Shown here: one piece after another, positions 21,900 through 32,608 of the stretch
Layout of the letters: every line of letters starts with the position of its first letter
Numbering within the stretch: position 1 is the first letter of the stretch
Source of the DNA: Argyresthia goedartella
Taxonomy: Eukaryota > Arthropoda > Insecta > Lepidoptera > Argyresthiidae
Assembly: GCA_949825045.1 (NCBI GenBank)
Contig: OX463808.1
Coordinates: 29,945,674 to 30,009,673, forward strand
Direction of reading: 5' to 3'
DNA length: 64,000 nucleotides
Position numbers and translations under genes: made by a program
Notes under the pieces: model-generated
Told to the model about the DNA's origin: nothing
What the model saw: the letters and a program-made list of their open reading frames with translations, nothing else
Database searches by the model: none

Positions 21900-22346
21900 C
21901 TTAGCTTGTCTTCTTAGGATTGATGACATTACGGTTGCAGAAGAGATAATATTTAATAACAGTTCAACAAATAATCTTTTTGCATATTAACTTGAAGCGT
22001 AGTTATAATATCGTGTGAATATACAATAAACGTCAAGCAGTCAATTAAAGGTTTAAAACGGGTTATTCGATAGTGCAGATATTCAATAATTCGCCTCGTG
22101 CTTGAATGCTTTTCATTTTGCCTACATTAATCAAGCGGGATTATTTTGTTCGAATATATTCCATTTCATAAAAACTTTAATGGTTCTGAACGGCTCTCTG
22201 AGCGGAAATAAAATGTTCGTGCGAGCCTGTGTTGCCAGGCAGCATATATCTGGAATTATCTTTGATTTTATACTTGTCTACGCTTTTAATTGAAATACAA
22301 GATAATTCGCCTGGTAAGGGATTAAAAAAAAAATACAGATGGGAAA

Positions 22347-22470
22347 TAGAAAAAAAACCCAGATCTTGGATGTTTATATATGTGTGACGACGCTGTTTCT
22401 GGTTCCCACGTCAAAGTGTATCCTAGTGTGGGGCCAGAAGCAATGTATGTGCGTGGATGTAAATAATTGT
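22347..22470 (+). mobile_element. SINE family A, copy 3 (head missing)
   Basis: Starts within the body after the tRNA-like head ('cagatcttggatg'), then 'tctggttcccacgtcaaag', 'tcctagtgtggggccagaag' and the 'gtatgtgcgtgg' tail. It lacks A and B boxes, as expected for a 5'-truncated copy. Confidence 0.75.
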
Positions 22471-23395
22471 GTTTATGATTAAACATACTGTTTCTTATAG
22501 CCCTTATACAAATTTATTGCTATTTTAATCATGTTTTCGCAAAAAAATAAAGGTTTAATAGAAAAATTATAAATTATTTTTTCAAGTTACAACTTCTTCT
22601 CCCAGGGGTCATGGCGTCGCTTGTGACTTCACGAGTTTGAAACGATTAAATAAACTGTTTGATTAAACATGAACTCTTACCTACATAATCTATGCTTTAT
22701 GTACACCTGACGTAGTTTCCGCACTGATAACGTGGCGTTTAACAACATAACATGGCGTTTAACAACAACAAAACATTTTATCAAAAATATTAGTAATCTA
22801 GCTGCTATTGTGTACATAAATCATTGATTTCAGTTTAGGACTTAGGTTTGGTCAAGTAAATACAATATTTTGGAGATTTGTAGTTGCAGTTAGAACAGTC
22901 TTCAACATTATCGAAATATTCATTGAATTGAACGTAACAATAACTTTATGTTCAGCAACTTGACTTTTACTTTATTAGCAGCAGTTCTAATAATTGGATA
23001 AGTCAGCTGACTCTGAGATAAAGATCTAAACATAGAAACTTAATAAAATCAACCACAATGTAAAATCATGTTAACTGTAAGTAAAATAAAGTTTAATAAA
23101 CTAAATACTAAATGCTTTTTATTCCTCCCCTTTAAAATTGCCTCATCTGGCAACACTGTGGCGAGTGACATTCATAAAAAAACTTTCTGCAATTCACTGC
23201 TATTTGCCAAAAATATTTGTTAAAAAGTTGTTTACATCGTTATACACGTACGAGTGTATGTACCTGACTTACGCCCGACAATGCATCCTATAATTATCGC
23301 TCTCCCATTCCTATACAAGTGACTCGACTACACGGTAATTCATAATTATATTTGTATGACCCTCAAACAGAAAACTTGAAAACTTCTGGCAGTCG
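22471..23395. other. Unassigned AT-rich sequence
   Basis: Nothing recognised apart from a 17-bp direct repeat around 'ggcgtttaacaaca' at 22733-22765. Confidence 0.4.
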
Positions 23396-23525
23396 GGTGG
23401 GCCTCTAGCCCGGCACCCCTACACCGCAATGAGCCAGTGTGGCGGAATGTGGCTCAATCTTACTCATATCCGGGTAAAGGCCTGTGCCCCACGGCAGACG
23501 GGGACATAGACTTCTCAGAAATGTT
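23396..23525 (+). repeat. Possible LINE 3'-end fragment
   Basis: The pattern 'gagccagtgtggcggaatgtgg', then 'ccgggtaaaggcctgtgcccc' and 'gacggggacatag' resembles a 3' terminal motif common in lepidopteran non-LTR elements. No coding sequence remains. The call rests on recall of that motif. Confidence 0.4.
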
Positions 23526-25424
23526 TTCACGATAAATCTGCTTTAATCAAAGCAACAACTAGGAGTGCGGCACAAAACAAGAACAAAATCCAACTGCGTT
23601 TAGTTAATCAAGGCGTCAGCAATCCGGCTGGCTATTTGCCCTGCCACCGCTACATTTGTTCCTGTGCTGGATATCTGACCACACTGACCAGGGATTTTGT
23701 TCTGGACAGAGCGAAGTTTGTTTACCGATGGACGGTGCTGTGATGTCTCATTAAGAAACATGGGATGGGGCGATGGTTGGGACATTGGCTGGTGACAAAG
23801 TTGGAATTCATTAGTCTATATTTATCTGGAAGCTGGTGACAGTATTATTGGTATAGATAACTGGACTGCTACTTGGCTTAATATTCTATAGATGTTGGTA
23901 CTCTGGGTACTTATCTGATCTCATTAGCTCACTGTTTAGTTATGCACCCCTGGTACTCCTGAAGTTATTTCTCGAGGGATTTTGTGTAATTTTCCGCCAA
24001 GTTGAAATGTTTTTTGTTCTATTCTATAATTATTTCATTTGTTCGTGTTATGTCTGTGAAGAACATGCCTATAACTTAACACAATATTTGATATAAGTTA
24101 TAGATGAAGAGAATTTAAAACAAGGGCTACGATGCGATTTACTTACGAGTAGAATTATGATATCTTCACGCTTTTTCCCATACGGGATGGGAGAGACACA
24201 TATTTGCCACCACGTTCAGCCAGTATTTCCAAAGAGTATTTAATGTACTAATTCCAACTCAAATTCAACACAACACATTTCGTGACTTTTTACTTTTTTA
24301 AATCATCAACCATACTGCATCCTTGTTTCGGCTCGGCAAGGAGCTCGTATTTTGTGCCAGCACGTCTTGCCTCGCCTCCTTGCATAATTTTACCGTGGCT
24401 GCTTCGTCGTCACATTTTCCATTTGCATACGCTCACAACAAATATTATGTTATGGAAGTAATTATGTACTCTTTGTATATTCGTGTGACATATGTCGATT
24501 GATTGTGTGGTCTTCTAAGTTTAGTTTGAAGGTGGTGTGGAGAGCATGGTGTCAGTGAAATGGCAGGCGAATTAATTAATTACATTCTTTTATAACCCCA
24601 ATACTCCGCGAGTAGGTTCTTATGAAGATGAAGATGGCCGATTCAAAATAAAAATAAATGCTATTTTGCTAAATAATAAAATATTCCACAACCAAGATGA
24701 AGTAGAAACTTACATCAAAAACAAGGTTCTATAAAATAGCAATTACTATTGCTATTTTATAACAATAAATCGCGTCAGAGTGAATCAACCTTCTTGGTCC
24801 GCCTTTTTGCTTCACTGCTAACGCTTGCGCAAGTGATTAAGACCTTTATTGCCCGCGCATTATGTGGTGCTATTATTCCAAGAATGCTGTGTGTGATACC
24901 TATGAAAGATAGGTATAGAGCGGAAGCGGTTCTCGGAATTCTAAACTTAACAAAGAGACATACATAGAAATAATGAATTAACCTATACCAACATATAACA
25001 CACTCTTTCTAAAATATACATGTCAAATTTACCTTAGAATATGCATAAAATGAGCTATCCATGACATACTTACTGAGGCGCGTAAAAACAATAAATAACT
25101 CAAATATAAATCATAATATAATTTCCCCTTTTTAATACACAATATATAGACTATTTTGCTATATTGATGGCACACTCTGAACAATACTGAAGTAGCTACT
25201 TCTAAGTGCCTAAGTACCATTTTGTACGTGATTGCACCATCGTATTCCCACGGTGACGATGCGGTGACACCATGAAGTGAACTCTACTGTTGTTGCCTGA
25301 TGTAACTAGTATTGTGTAATGATGTATTACTAATAAATGATATATTATGTCTTATGTCTTAAGGCCTATTTCAAGAAGTCCCGATTAGCCCAATGACACC
25401 TATGTCCGCCTTTGCTCCCACTTG
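23526..25424. other. Unassigned; SINE-B scrap and a perfect palindrome inside
   Basis: No supported gene. Bases 24168-24203 (minus) match the SINE-B tail ('cccatacgggatgggagag'). Bases 24730-24761 are a perfect palindrome with 14-bp arms and a 4-nt spacer. Confidence 0.5.
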
Positions 25425-25657
25425 GTGGCGCCGACGGAGTTGGAGGCAAAGAATTTCATTCATCTGAGCTAGGTTTTTGAACCTAGCTCAGATGAATGAA
25501 ATTCTTTGTCAACTTTGAAAATTTGTCAGGTGATCTTTCATACACGTTCACTTGACACTGGCAAAATTACCCCTCAATTGAGGTTAGCTCGCCATATAAT
25601 TCAGGAAGAAGTAAATAGAATTTGACAGATAGACTGCCTCCAACTACGCCCGCGCAA
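25425..25657. mobile_element. MITE with 'ggtggcgc' ends, copy 1, carrying a secondary inverted duplication
   Basis: Relative of 38633-38822: shared 'gttgg.ggcaaag', 'ttc.attcatctga', 'gtgatctttca.atac', 'acactggcaaa.tta.c' and 'agaagtaaatagaatt'. Ends 'ggtggcgccgac' and 'gcccgcgc' are roughly inverted. It contains an extra perfect palindrome, 25447-25508, absent from the other copy. Confidence 0.7.
25447..25517. repeat. Perfect inverted duplication with repeated 4-nt TTTG
   Basis: 29-bp arm 25447-25475, spacer TTTG 25476-25479, exact inverse arm 25480-25508, five extra bases, then TTTG again at 25514-25517. The related MITE at 38633 has a single left arm running straight on, so the inverse arm, filler and second TTTG (38 bp) look like a secondary insertion. 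Confidence 0.8.
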
Positions 25658-25901
25658 AGCTTTTGACATTAGGTTCCATTGAACGGATAAATCACAAATT
25701 TTGTATCTAAAATGACAGCAAAATCTGTCACATAAGAGCTTACCGGGACTTGGCCATTATTGAATTACTGAATTTACGAATGTAGGTATTCATGCTTTAG
25801 TGAAATTATCGATTTTTACTATGCTCTGATAGGAAATATTCTTGCCTACATATTTTGCGAATTCCTTTGTTAAAACACATCCTGAGGTAACCTCACATCA
25901 C

Positions 25902-26002
25902 CATACCTGCGGCGATGGGCTATCCCGCGCAAAACGAGTATTCAACAACTGTGCCTCTGCCACCACGTATGAGAAAAGGCGTAACGCTATGTTATTCATT
26001 TC
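25902..26002 (+). mobile_element. SINE family B, copy 3 (3' half)
   Basis: 'ctgcggcgatgggctat.ccgcgcaaaacgagtattcaacaactg' followed by 'tgcctctgccaccacgtatg' and 'aaaaggcgtaacgctatgttatt'. The tRNA-like head is missing. Confidence 0.75.
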
Positions 26003-26355
26003 TAGCTATTTAGTATTTAATTGCTATGTGTAATAAATAATCTGTCATCGGAATACGCGGAGTTATTTTCGACCCTTGCGTTACGTGGCAATAATATGGA
26101 CCTACCCTAAATTCGCGGATTTGATTAACAGTGTATAACATATTTTAGGGGTTTGTTGTGGACATAATTCTGAATAACTTTCCATAAAACTAATTCGATC
26201 AGAGTAACGTTATTTTTAGTTCCCGACACTCAGATGTAGCTTCGCATCATGTAGATCCGCATGATTATTTCCGATGCGCGATTTACCGCAAGACCACAGT
26301 CGCTTCATTGGTTAATTTGACTCCCTTGAAAGTCGTGACGTCCATGAACCGAAAC

Positions 26356-26553
26356 ATAATAATAATACCTTGGACACTATTTACACACATAGATCTAGCC
26401 CCAAACTAGGATTCCCTGTATCTTGGGTACTAGACAACGATACACATACTTATATAGATAAATACTTTACTTAGATAGATAAACAACCATGACTAGGGTA
26501 CAAACATCCGTCAAACAAATATTTGCCCCCACCGGGACTCGAACCCGGGACCC
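26356..26553 (-). mobile_element. SINE family C, copy 1 (5'-truncated)
   Basis: Minus strand. It includes the B-box region (gggttcgagtcccggtgggg inverse at 26534-26553) and the body to a (taa)n-type tail at the left. The match to 46455-46690 stops at 26553, leaving out the rest of the tRNA-like head. The two copies differ at only a handful of positions, so the family moved recently. Confidence 0.8.
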
Positions 26554-26785
26554 ACCAACAGCTCCACCAATTCCGATTACCGGTAATAATTTGTATAATT
26601 TTGTAAGTACAAACAAATTTAGTGGGATTAAAACTAATTTTATTATGTTTTCTTTTATTACAGATTCACAGATATGCACGCACACACATGTAGGACTCAA
26701 TTATACTGGTAAGCAATGATAAATTGAATGAAGTATATAATCTTAAAGTAGTAATAATTTCAGTTTTTAGAGCAACTGCAACTGA

Positions 26786-28575
26786 GCCTGTAATAACTGG
26801 AAGAGTATGGGCATTAAATCTATTATAAGGCTGAAAAGCGGGAAGGCGTGTGGACTCGACGACCTCACTGTCGAACAGATAAAGCATTTCGGCCCTGTGA
26901 CGGTGGATTGGGTTCTGAGGCTTTTCAACAACTGTCTGGAAACCAAGAAGATCCCAAAAGAATGGCGCAAGGCCCGTGTCATCGCGCTACTCAAGCCGGG
27001 CAAACCAGTTGATGACCCCAAAAGTTTTCGTCCAATCTCCCTACTATGCCACCTATACAAGCTGTTCGAAAGGATCCTTCTTGGCCGTCTTACTCCATAC
27101 ATCGACGATAAACTGATCCCAGAACAGGCAGGTTTCCGACCCGGCAAGTCTTGCACATCGCAAGTTCTCAACCTGACCCAGCACATTGAAGATGGATTTG
27201 AGAAAGGGAAAATCACGGGTGTCGCTTTCGTGGATTTATCGGCGGCCTATGACACTGTGAACACCAGCGTAATGATTAAAAAGCTGTATGAGATCACGGG
27301 CGATTATGACTTCTGCCAGATCGTAGGACAGCTCCTCAGTAACCGCCGGTTTCAAGTTACCCTGCAAACCCAGAAGAGCCGTTGGAGAAATCAGCGTAAT
27401 GGATTGCCACAGGGTAGTGTCCTGGCGCCAAGTCTGTTCAACATATATACAAATGACCAGCCTAGGACACAGGATACCAGAAGCTTCATATACGCTGACG
27501 ACCTAGCACTCGCGGCTCAATCGGACACCTTCGAGAGCGTGGAGGGAATAATTACCTCTTCCCTGAACAAGCTTGGCGAATACTATGCTGCTAACGGTCT
27601 GAAGCCAAACCCAGCCAAAACCGAGGTCTGTGCATACCATCTCCGCAATAGGGATGCTAAAAGGGAACTTAACATCATATGGAGAGACGTAAAACTGTCC
27701 CACAACAGTTTCCCTAAGTACCTCGGCGTAACCCTAGACAGAAGCCTGACAATGAAGCAGCATTGCACGAAGACCCAACAAAAAGTTTGCATACGCAACA
27801 ACCTGCTCAAGAGGCTGACCACGACATCCTGGGGAGCAAAGCCAACCGTCCTGCGCACCACAGCTCTGGCGCTGTGCTACTCTGCGGCTGAGTACGCCTG
27901 CCCTGTGTGGGAACGTTCAACGCACGCAAAGCTGGTCGACGTGGCATTGAACGAGTCATGTCGATTCATAACGGGCTGTCTGAAACCCACACTAACCGAC
28001 AAGCTGTACCAGTTAGCAGGAATAGCCCCCCCGGAGGTTCGGAGATCTGTCTCTAGCTCGGTTGAAAGGTCAAAGCAGACACATGACAGACGGCATCCCC
28101 TGTTCAACCATGTACCAGCCAGGCCCAGGCTGCGTTCCAGAAAAAGCTTCCTGCACTCAGTGCAGCCGCTAAGTCAACCAGCTCAAACTACACGCCTCGC
28201 CAAGTGGCAGTCACGACTGAACCCGACAGACCCGAGCAACTGCGTGAAAGAGAAACTAGCTGAAGGATACAAGCTCAGCTGGCCGATCTGGAAATCTCTC
28301 AACCGTCTCAGAGCTGGAGTGGGGAGGTCCAGAGCTAACCTGGCGAGGTGGGGCATCATCTCGGAACTAGACACGGCGTGCGTCTGTGGATACCCGAGAC
28401 AGACGATTGCGCACATGACTGGGTGCCCTGCGTGCTCCACAACCTGCACGGACGAGGAGCTGTATAAGGCTACCGAGCGAGCTATTGCGGTTGCGGCCTT
28501 TTGGGCCGCCCGTATCTGAGATGACCGTCGACTCGAAAAGAAGAATTAAATCGGAATTTACCTGAGCAGAAATGG
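26786..28575 (+). mobile_element. 5'-truncated LINE with intact RT
   Basis: A non-LTR retrotransposon whose endonuclease region is missing; RT and C-terminal domains are intact. It is more GC-rich than its surroundings. Its 3' untranslated part is cut after about 55 bases by the inverted-repeat element at 28576, and AT-rich sequence after 30039 could be its continuation. Confidence 0.75.
26807..28519 (+). CDS. LINE reverse transcriptase, 570 aa, N-terminally truncated
   Basis: This would copy element RNA into DNA at a nicked target. Order: SGKACGLDDL (11-20), RKARVIALLKPGK and SFRPISLL (54-80), EQAGFRPGKSC (106-116), FVDLSAAYD with the first catalytic Asp (141-149), LPQGSVL (200-206), the YADD catalytic box (229-232), PKYLGVTLD (303-311), then a long C-terminal part ending in a C-x-C-x8-H-x3-C zinc-type motif (525-540). 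All RT residues I can judge are present. The M at 26807 is simply the first after a stop at 26783; the family protein would continue upstream into an endonuclease, which is absent. The C-terminus recalls jockey-related (Daphne-like) LINEs; clade not certain. There is no host-like promoter or splice support for domestication. Confidence 0.85.
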   Translation: MGIKSIIRLKSGKACGLDDLTVEQIKHFGPVTVDWVLRLFNNCLETKKIPKEWRKARVIALLKPGKPVDDPKSFRPISLLCHLYKLFERILLGRLTPYIDDKLIPEQAGFRPGKSCTSQVLNLTQHIEDGFEKGKITGVAFVDLSAAYDTVNTSVMIKKLYEITGDYDFCQIVGQLLSNRRFQVTLQTQKSRWRNQRNGLPQGSVLAPSLFNIYTNDQPRTQDTRSFIYADDLALAAQSDTFESVEGIITSSLNKLGEYYAANGLKPNPAKTEVCAYHLRNRDAKRELNIIWRDVKLSHNSFPKYLGVTLDRSLTMKQHCTKTQQKVCIRNNLLKRLTTTSWGAKPTVLRTTALALCYSAAEYACPVWERSTHAKLVDVALNESCRFITGCLKPTLTDKLYQLAGIAPPEVRRSVSSSVERSKQTHDRRHPLFNHVPARPRLRSRKSFLHSVQPLSQPAQTTRLAKWQSRLNPTDPSNCVKEKLAEGYKLSWPIWKSLNRLRAGVGRSRANLARWGIISELDTACVCGYPRQTIAHMTGCPACSTTCTDEELYKATERAIAVAAFWAARI

Positions 28576-30039
28576 AAAGGGAAATATTAAAATGCACATC
28601 AAAAATACTGATTTGCACAGCAAATATCAGGGCAAAATGCAGCGGTAGCTTAGGTGAAGGGTAAACGGGGGTGAGCGAAGCGACTCCCCCTTTATCCTAT
28701 AAGGCTGAATGAATAATTCTTTATTATTTTCTTTCCAATTTATCACGTTTTATTGGAAGGAAATGTTTAATTTTTGACGTTCGCAGTTCGCTCATTACAA
28801 AATGATCATTCTCCTGCCAAAATTAGAATTAGTAAAGGTTATATTATAAGTAAATATTATACATTATGTACTAATTTGGCTCAATATGTTTATAACTGTC
28901 ATAAGCCAGACTTTTAATGAAACATTACTCTAATGCGACTCTATTGTAGGGCCATTGTGAGGGGGTCTATTTCAGCTTTGGCTTCATAGTAAGGTGACTA
29001 GCTTAAAAACATCGATTAAACTAAATGATTCGATACGGACTTCAAACATCTGTGAATTAAATGCAGTCATCATTGCATTCAATGATTTTTGATCGGTCGA
29101 TCAATTTCTTGGGTAACATCCCTAGTGTTTAAAGAGGAAAAGGGTTCACCGACGTCACCTTGTAACGATGTTAGAACAACAATGTATTGTTATGTTTAGG
29201 ATGGTTTATTAGTTAAAGTAAATTGCCTTCTTTTGTCATTATTATAATTAATATGTATTTTGTTACTGAAAATAAAGCAAATGAGCAGTGTTACTTCGAA
29301 AAAAAAGGTTAGCCTTCGTTACAAGCTTACGTTACTGAATTTTGATGAAGTGCCAAGTGGGACCTGTTATAATGGCCTTAGTTCAGGGGTCCGTACTTGG
29401 CTTTTTGGATGTAAAGTTGCGGCTCTCTAGTTCCTTGGACATTTTTTATCGTAATAGCTAAACCAATCGATATATCATTGCATTGATTTTATTATTCCAG
29501 CAGTTTTAAAAATAAACAGTTTTCATATGAGCCTAGTTCCATGGACATTTTTTTATCATAATAGCTAAACCAATCGATATATCATTGCATTGATTTTATT
29601 ATTCCAGCAGTTTTAAAATAAACAGTTTTCATATGAGCCACTGAAAGACTTCCAAAGAAAAAAACACCAATTAGCCGTCGCATTTAGCACTGATTACTTT
29701 CAAAAAATATTTTATTATTTATAGAATACTTAGCGGATCAAATCTTAATTCTTAGGGCTTTTTAAAAACTGCTAGTATTTAATCGCACATCAAAAATACT
29801 GATTTGCACAGCAAAAAAGGATCAACAAAAACACTTTTTATGTTGTAAATATTTTATGTGTACTTAAGTTTATGTTTTAAGTATTTTTGTTGTTCTTACA
29901 TGTTCAACCTAACACGAAGGATAAATGGGGCTTCGCTTCGGTCGCCCCCTTTACCCTTCACCTATGCTACCGCTGCATTTTGCCATGATATTTGCTGTGC
30001 AAATCAGTATTTTTGATGTGCAGTTTAATATTTCCCTTT
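28576..30039. mobile_element. DNA element with ~130-bp terminal inverted repeats
   Basis: Bases 28576-28700 are repeated in inverse at 29909-30039: 'aaagggaaatattaaa', 'tgcacatcaaaaatactg', 'atttgcacagcaaatatca', 'gcggtagc.taggtgaaggg' and so on. The 1.2-kb centre has no coding frame but holds an extra scrap of the outer repeat (29785-29816) and a tandem duplication. The inner part of the repeat is also the terminus of the MITEs at 52931 and 58481. It inserted just after the LINE ORF. Confidence 0.8.
29428..29639 (+). repeat. Tandem duplication, two 106-bp units
   Basis: 'tagttcc.tggacatttttt' starts both units (29428 and 29534) and 'cagttttcatatgagcc' ends both. About four differences separate them, so the duplication is recent. 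It lies within the 28576-30039 element. Confidence 0.9.
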
Positions 30040-30826
30040 AAAACCCTTTTATTTTTATTTTATTTAACTTGTTCGCCTCAATAGCTTACCGAACCTTGCC
30101 TCAGTTAGTTACTCAGAGTTCAATAAAGGTTCACAGCTCTGTGGTAGTTGAGCATGTGCGAGGTATGTTGATGCATGTTCCACGAACATAGGCAATAGGC
30201 ATTTTCAGCGTGCGGCAGGCTTAGCTCGTGTAGAGCAATTAATTTGAACATTAGACCCGAGATTGGAACTTGGGTTAGGCCGTTATTGGATTACTGTTGG
30301 ATGTCACAGCTTAAGCTGACTTTGCTTGGCTAATGGGATCAATAATTCAGGCGGCAAGTTTTTGCTTCAAAATGAAGACTTAAGTAAGCGTCAATTTGAG
30401 TTGTCAATTCGGCATTTGACATTTTTGTTGTTGTAGTCTTCGGGTAGGCAGGGCAATAGCGGGCAATGACTTCTTTCTACCACTGTATGCTCGTGATTAA
30501 GTTAGCGATAGACACTTATTACGTGCAACGTTGGAAATCACTGTCGTTTAGATTATCATGGTAGCGGTCGACGATCGTGACTATGGTTACCGACACCGTT
30601 GCCATGGTTACTAAGTAAGATTCGGTTCGCAGTAGCAGTAACTTACTTAGCCGTATACTTATTATATATATATATACCGTATATATATATATTATACTTC
30701 CGCATACCTCAGTACTTGTAGGGTAAAAAAGGAAACTACATGAAATTAGTGTTTTGTGGTAGAGCCAACTTAACATCTACGTGTTGTTGGCAGTCTTATA
30801 ATAACCTTTGCCAGTGTAGGTTGCAG
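30040..30826. other. Unassigned; TA microsatellite
   Basis: No gene. Bases 30661-30696 are (ta)n interrupted once by 'ccg', making a near palindrome. Confidence 0.5.
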
Positions 30827-31090
30827 TTAAATCCTTAAGCTACCAGGGTACCATAAAGCTATAGCTTTGCGACTTTTCTCGTTATCCCACGCTAGGAGTT
30901 GGGCGCAAACGATTCGGAAAATCGAACGGAGCCAGGCCGTATCACCGTGTCGACTTCCATTACCGGTATTAGAGTATTGAGCGATCTCTATCGTGGCCCT
31001 GCTTGCCTGGTAGCTGGTCATTCTCGCTCGATCCTCGTTTCGGGCGAAAAAGATCGGTTTCGTGGATGTACATCTTAAATACAAAACCAT
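30827..31090 (-). other. GC-richer open frame of unknown nature, 87 codons
   Basis: An open minus-strand frame in a block that is clearly more GC-rich than its flanks. The predicted peptide (FFARNEDRARMTSYQ..., RHGDTAWLRS...) is polar and hydrophilic with no known domain that I can name. There is no start-context, splice or polyadenylation support. It could be an exon remnant, a conserved non-coding block or an unknown repeat. Confidence 0.2.
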
Positions 31091-32457
31091 ATTTGAACAG
31101 GGATTAATAGCCTCTCCAGCCTATACCAAAACTACCATCGTTCCTAGTTTACTCTTTAGAGTCCTTCTATGTTATAACGTTGAACCCCGTCCATACGATT
31201 ACCCTACAAGGAAAAAATGTTCATGGGAAAATAAATACCATGCAATATTCTGGTACATAACATAATAAATTCATTCAACACCCACTTACCAATTGGAATA
31301 AGTGGTAAATTAGATACGAGGCACGAGGGCGAATAAGAACTTGAATACGAGTGCCGCAGTAATCAGAGCGAAATGAAATTGTCTTTTCTTCATATTTCCA
31401 CGAAATGTTCAGGAGGTTTTCATTTTATTCGCTTCATTACAGATATGCCTTCCTTTCATGTTGAGGGTCAATAAAACCCCGCCATTCCACGTTTCAACAT
31501 GTGTGTTGTTAACAAATACAAACCTGTACAATAACAATATGTCACGTGGTGTTAACATGACATTAACAATCAATGACCATGCATTATGTAACGAGCAATC
31601 ACTCGGCGAATTATCTGCAGCAAGCATTCGAGTTTTTGCCTCATCCCGATTGCGATCAAACACTCTATCAGGGTTCCGTATCAAAATGTCAAACGTCGTC
31701 GGAGATTGATAAAGATCGTGCAACGAACGTGTCCACGATATTTCATCGGAATCGTCCAAGAAATGTCGCCCGCAGTAATTGGAATCGGTTAAAAAGAGAT
31801 GTATGTATCTGTATATATCATTGGTGCAATGAATGCGGATTGTGGTGTCAATCATTTATTTGCTTGATTTTCTTGAGGAATGTCCGAGTCTTAAGCGGAG
31901 CAGAGCCATGGTAATGCTTTTATTGTCATCAGGAAGATGACAAACAAAGCGTTACATTGACTTGGAGTTGGCAACATCGTCTTTGCAACTTTGATTTTAA
32001 TTTTGTGATGAAGGCCTATAATAAAAAAAAAGCTTAAACATAAGTCACAAGCATCTGAGAAACGTTACGGACGTGTTGTAGTTACAAAACCAATGCTGTT
32101 CATGCCCTAACCTATTCAATTAGAGCAAGAAAGGTCGCCTTTTCAATGTTCCTGCGTCATTTTCGCACATTATCGCATCTCGCCTCTTTGCAACACAAAC
32201 GCGTTGGCAGAGACCCCTCGATATTCTACTCCTACCCATCCCATCCATCGCAATTCAATCCACTGGATGGATGGCTGTACCCCGGGCATTTAAAGGCGAC
32301 GTGTGACACGCGAAAGGCGTTCCTATTTACCCGAAAGAGTGTGCTGAATTCGAGACAGACCGAATCTTACTTTTTGCGCGTTTAAAATGCACGATCCAGA
32401 TAAGGAGCTTTGTCGCGGCGAAGATTGGACGTAGTCTTCAGAAATACCTTTTGTTTA
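31091..32457. other. Unassigned intergenic or intronic sequence
   Basis: Overlapping open frames occur on both strands at 31409-31914 (up to 148 codons). None shows a recognisable domain, so I do not call a gene. Confidence 0.4.
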
Positions 32458-32608
32458 CAGATACGGACACGTGCATTGCTTCTGGCCCCACACTAGGATG
32501 ACCTGTGTCGTGGGAACCATAAACAGCGACGTCAAACATCCAAGGCCTGGAGTTTTTTTTCGATCCCCAATCGGGATTCGAACCCAGGACAACAACACAG
32601 AGGTCGTG
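32458..32608 (-). mobile_element. SINE family A, copy 4
   Basis: Minus strand: 'cattgcttctggccccacac', 'aggatgacctgtgtcgtggg' and an inverse B box 'gggattcgaacccaggac', then 'cacagaggtcgtgc'. The region between the boxes is shortened by a deletion, so the pol III promoter is probably damaged. Confidence 0.8.

Noticed and set aside
26645..26706. Exon-like block between 'ttattacag' and 'ctg|gtaagc'
   Set aside because: Short, next to a SINE boundary, with two alternative open frames and no coding character.
26807..28519. Domesticated host RT gene
   Set aside because: No promoter, introns or conservation visible; a recent 5'-truncated LINE insertion explains it.
31409..31914. 148- and 113-codon frames on opposite strands
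   Set aside because: Same reasoning: mutual shadows without recognisable protein features.
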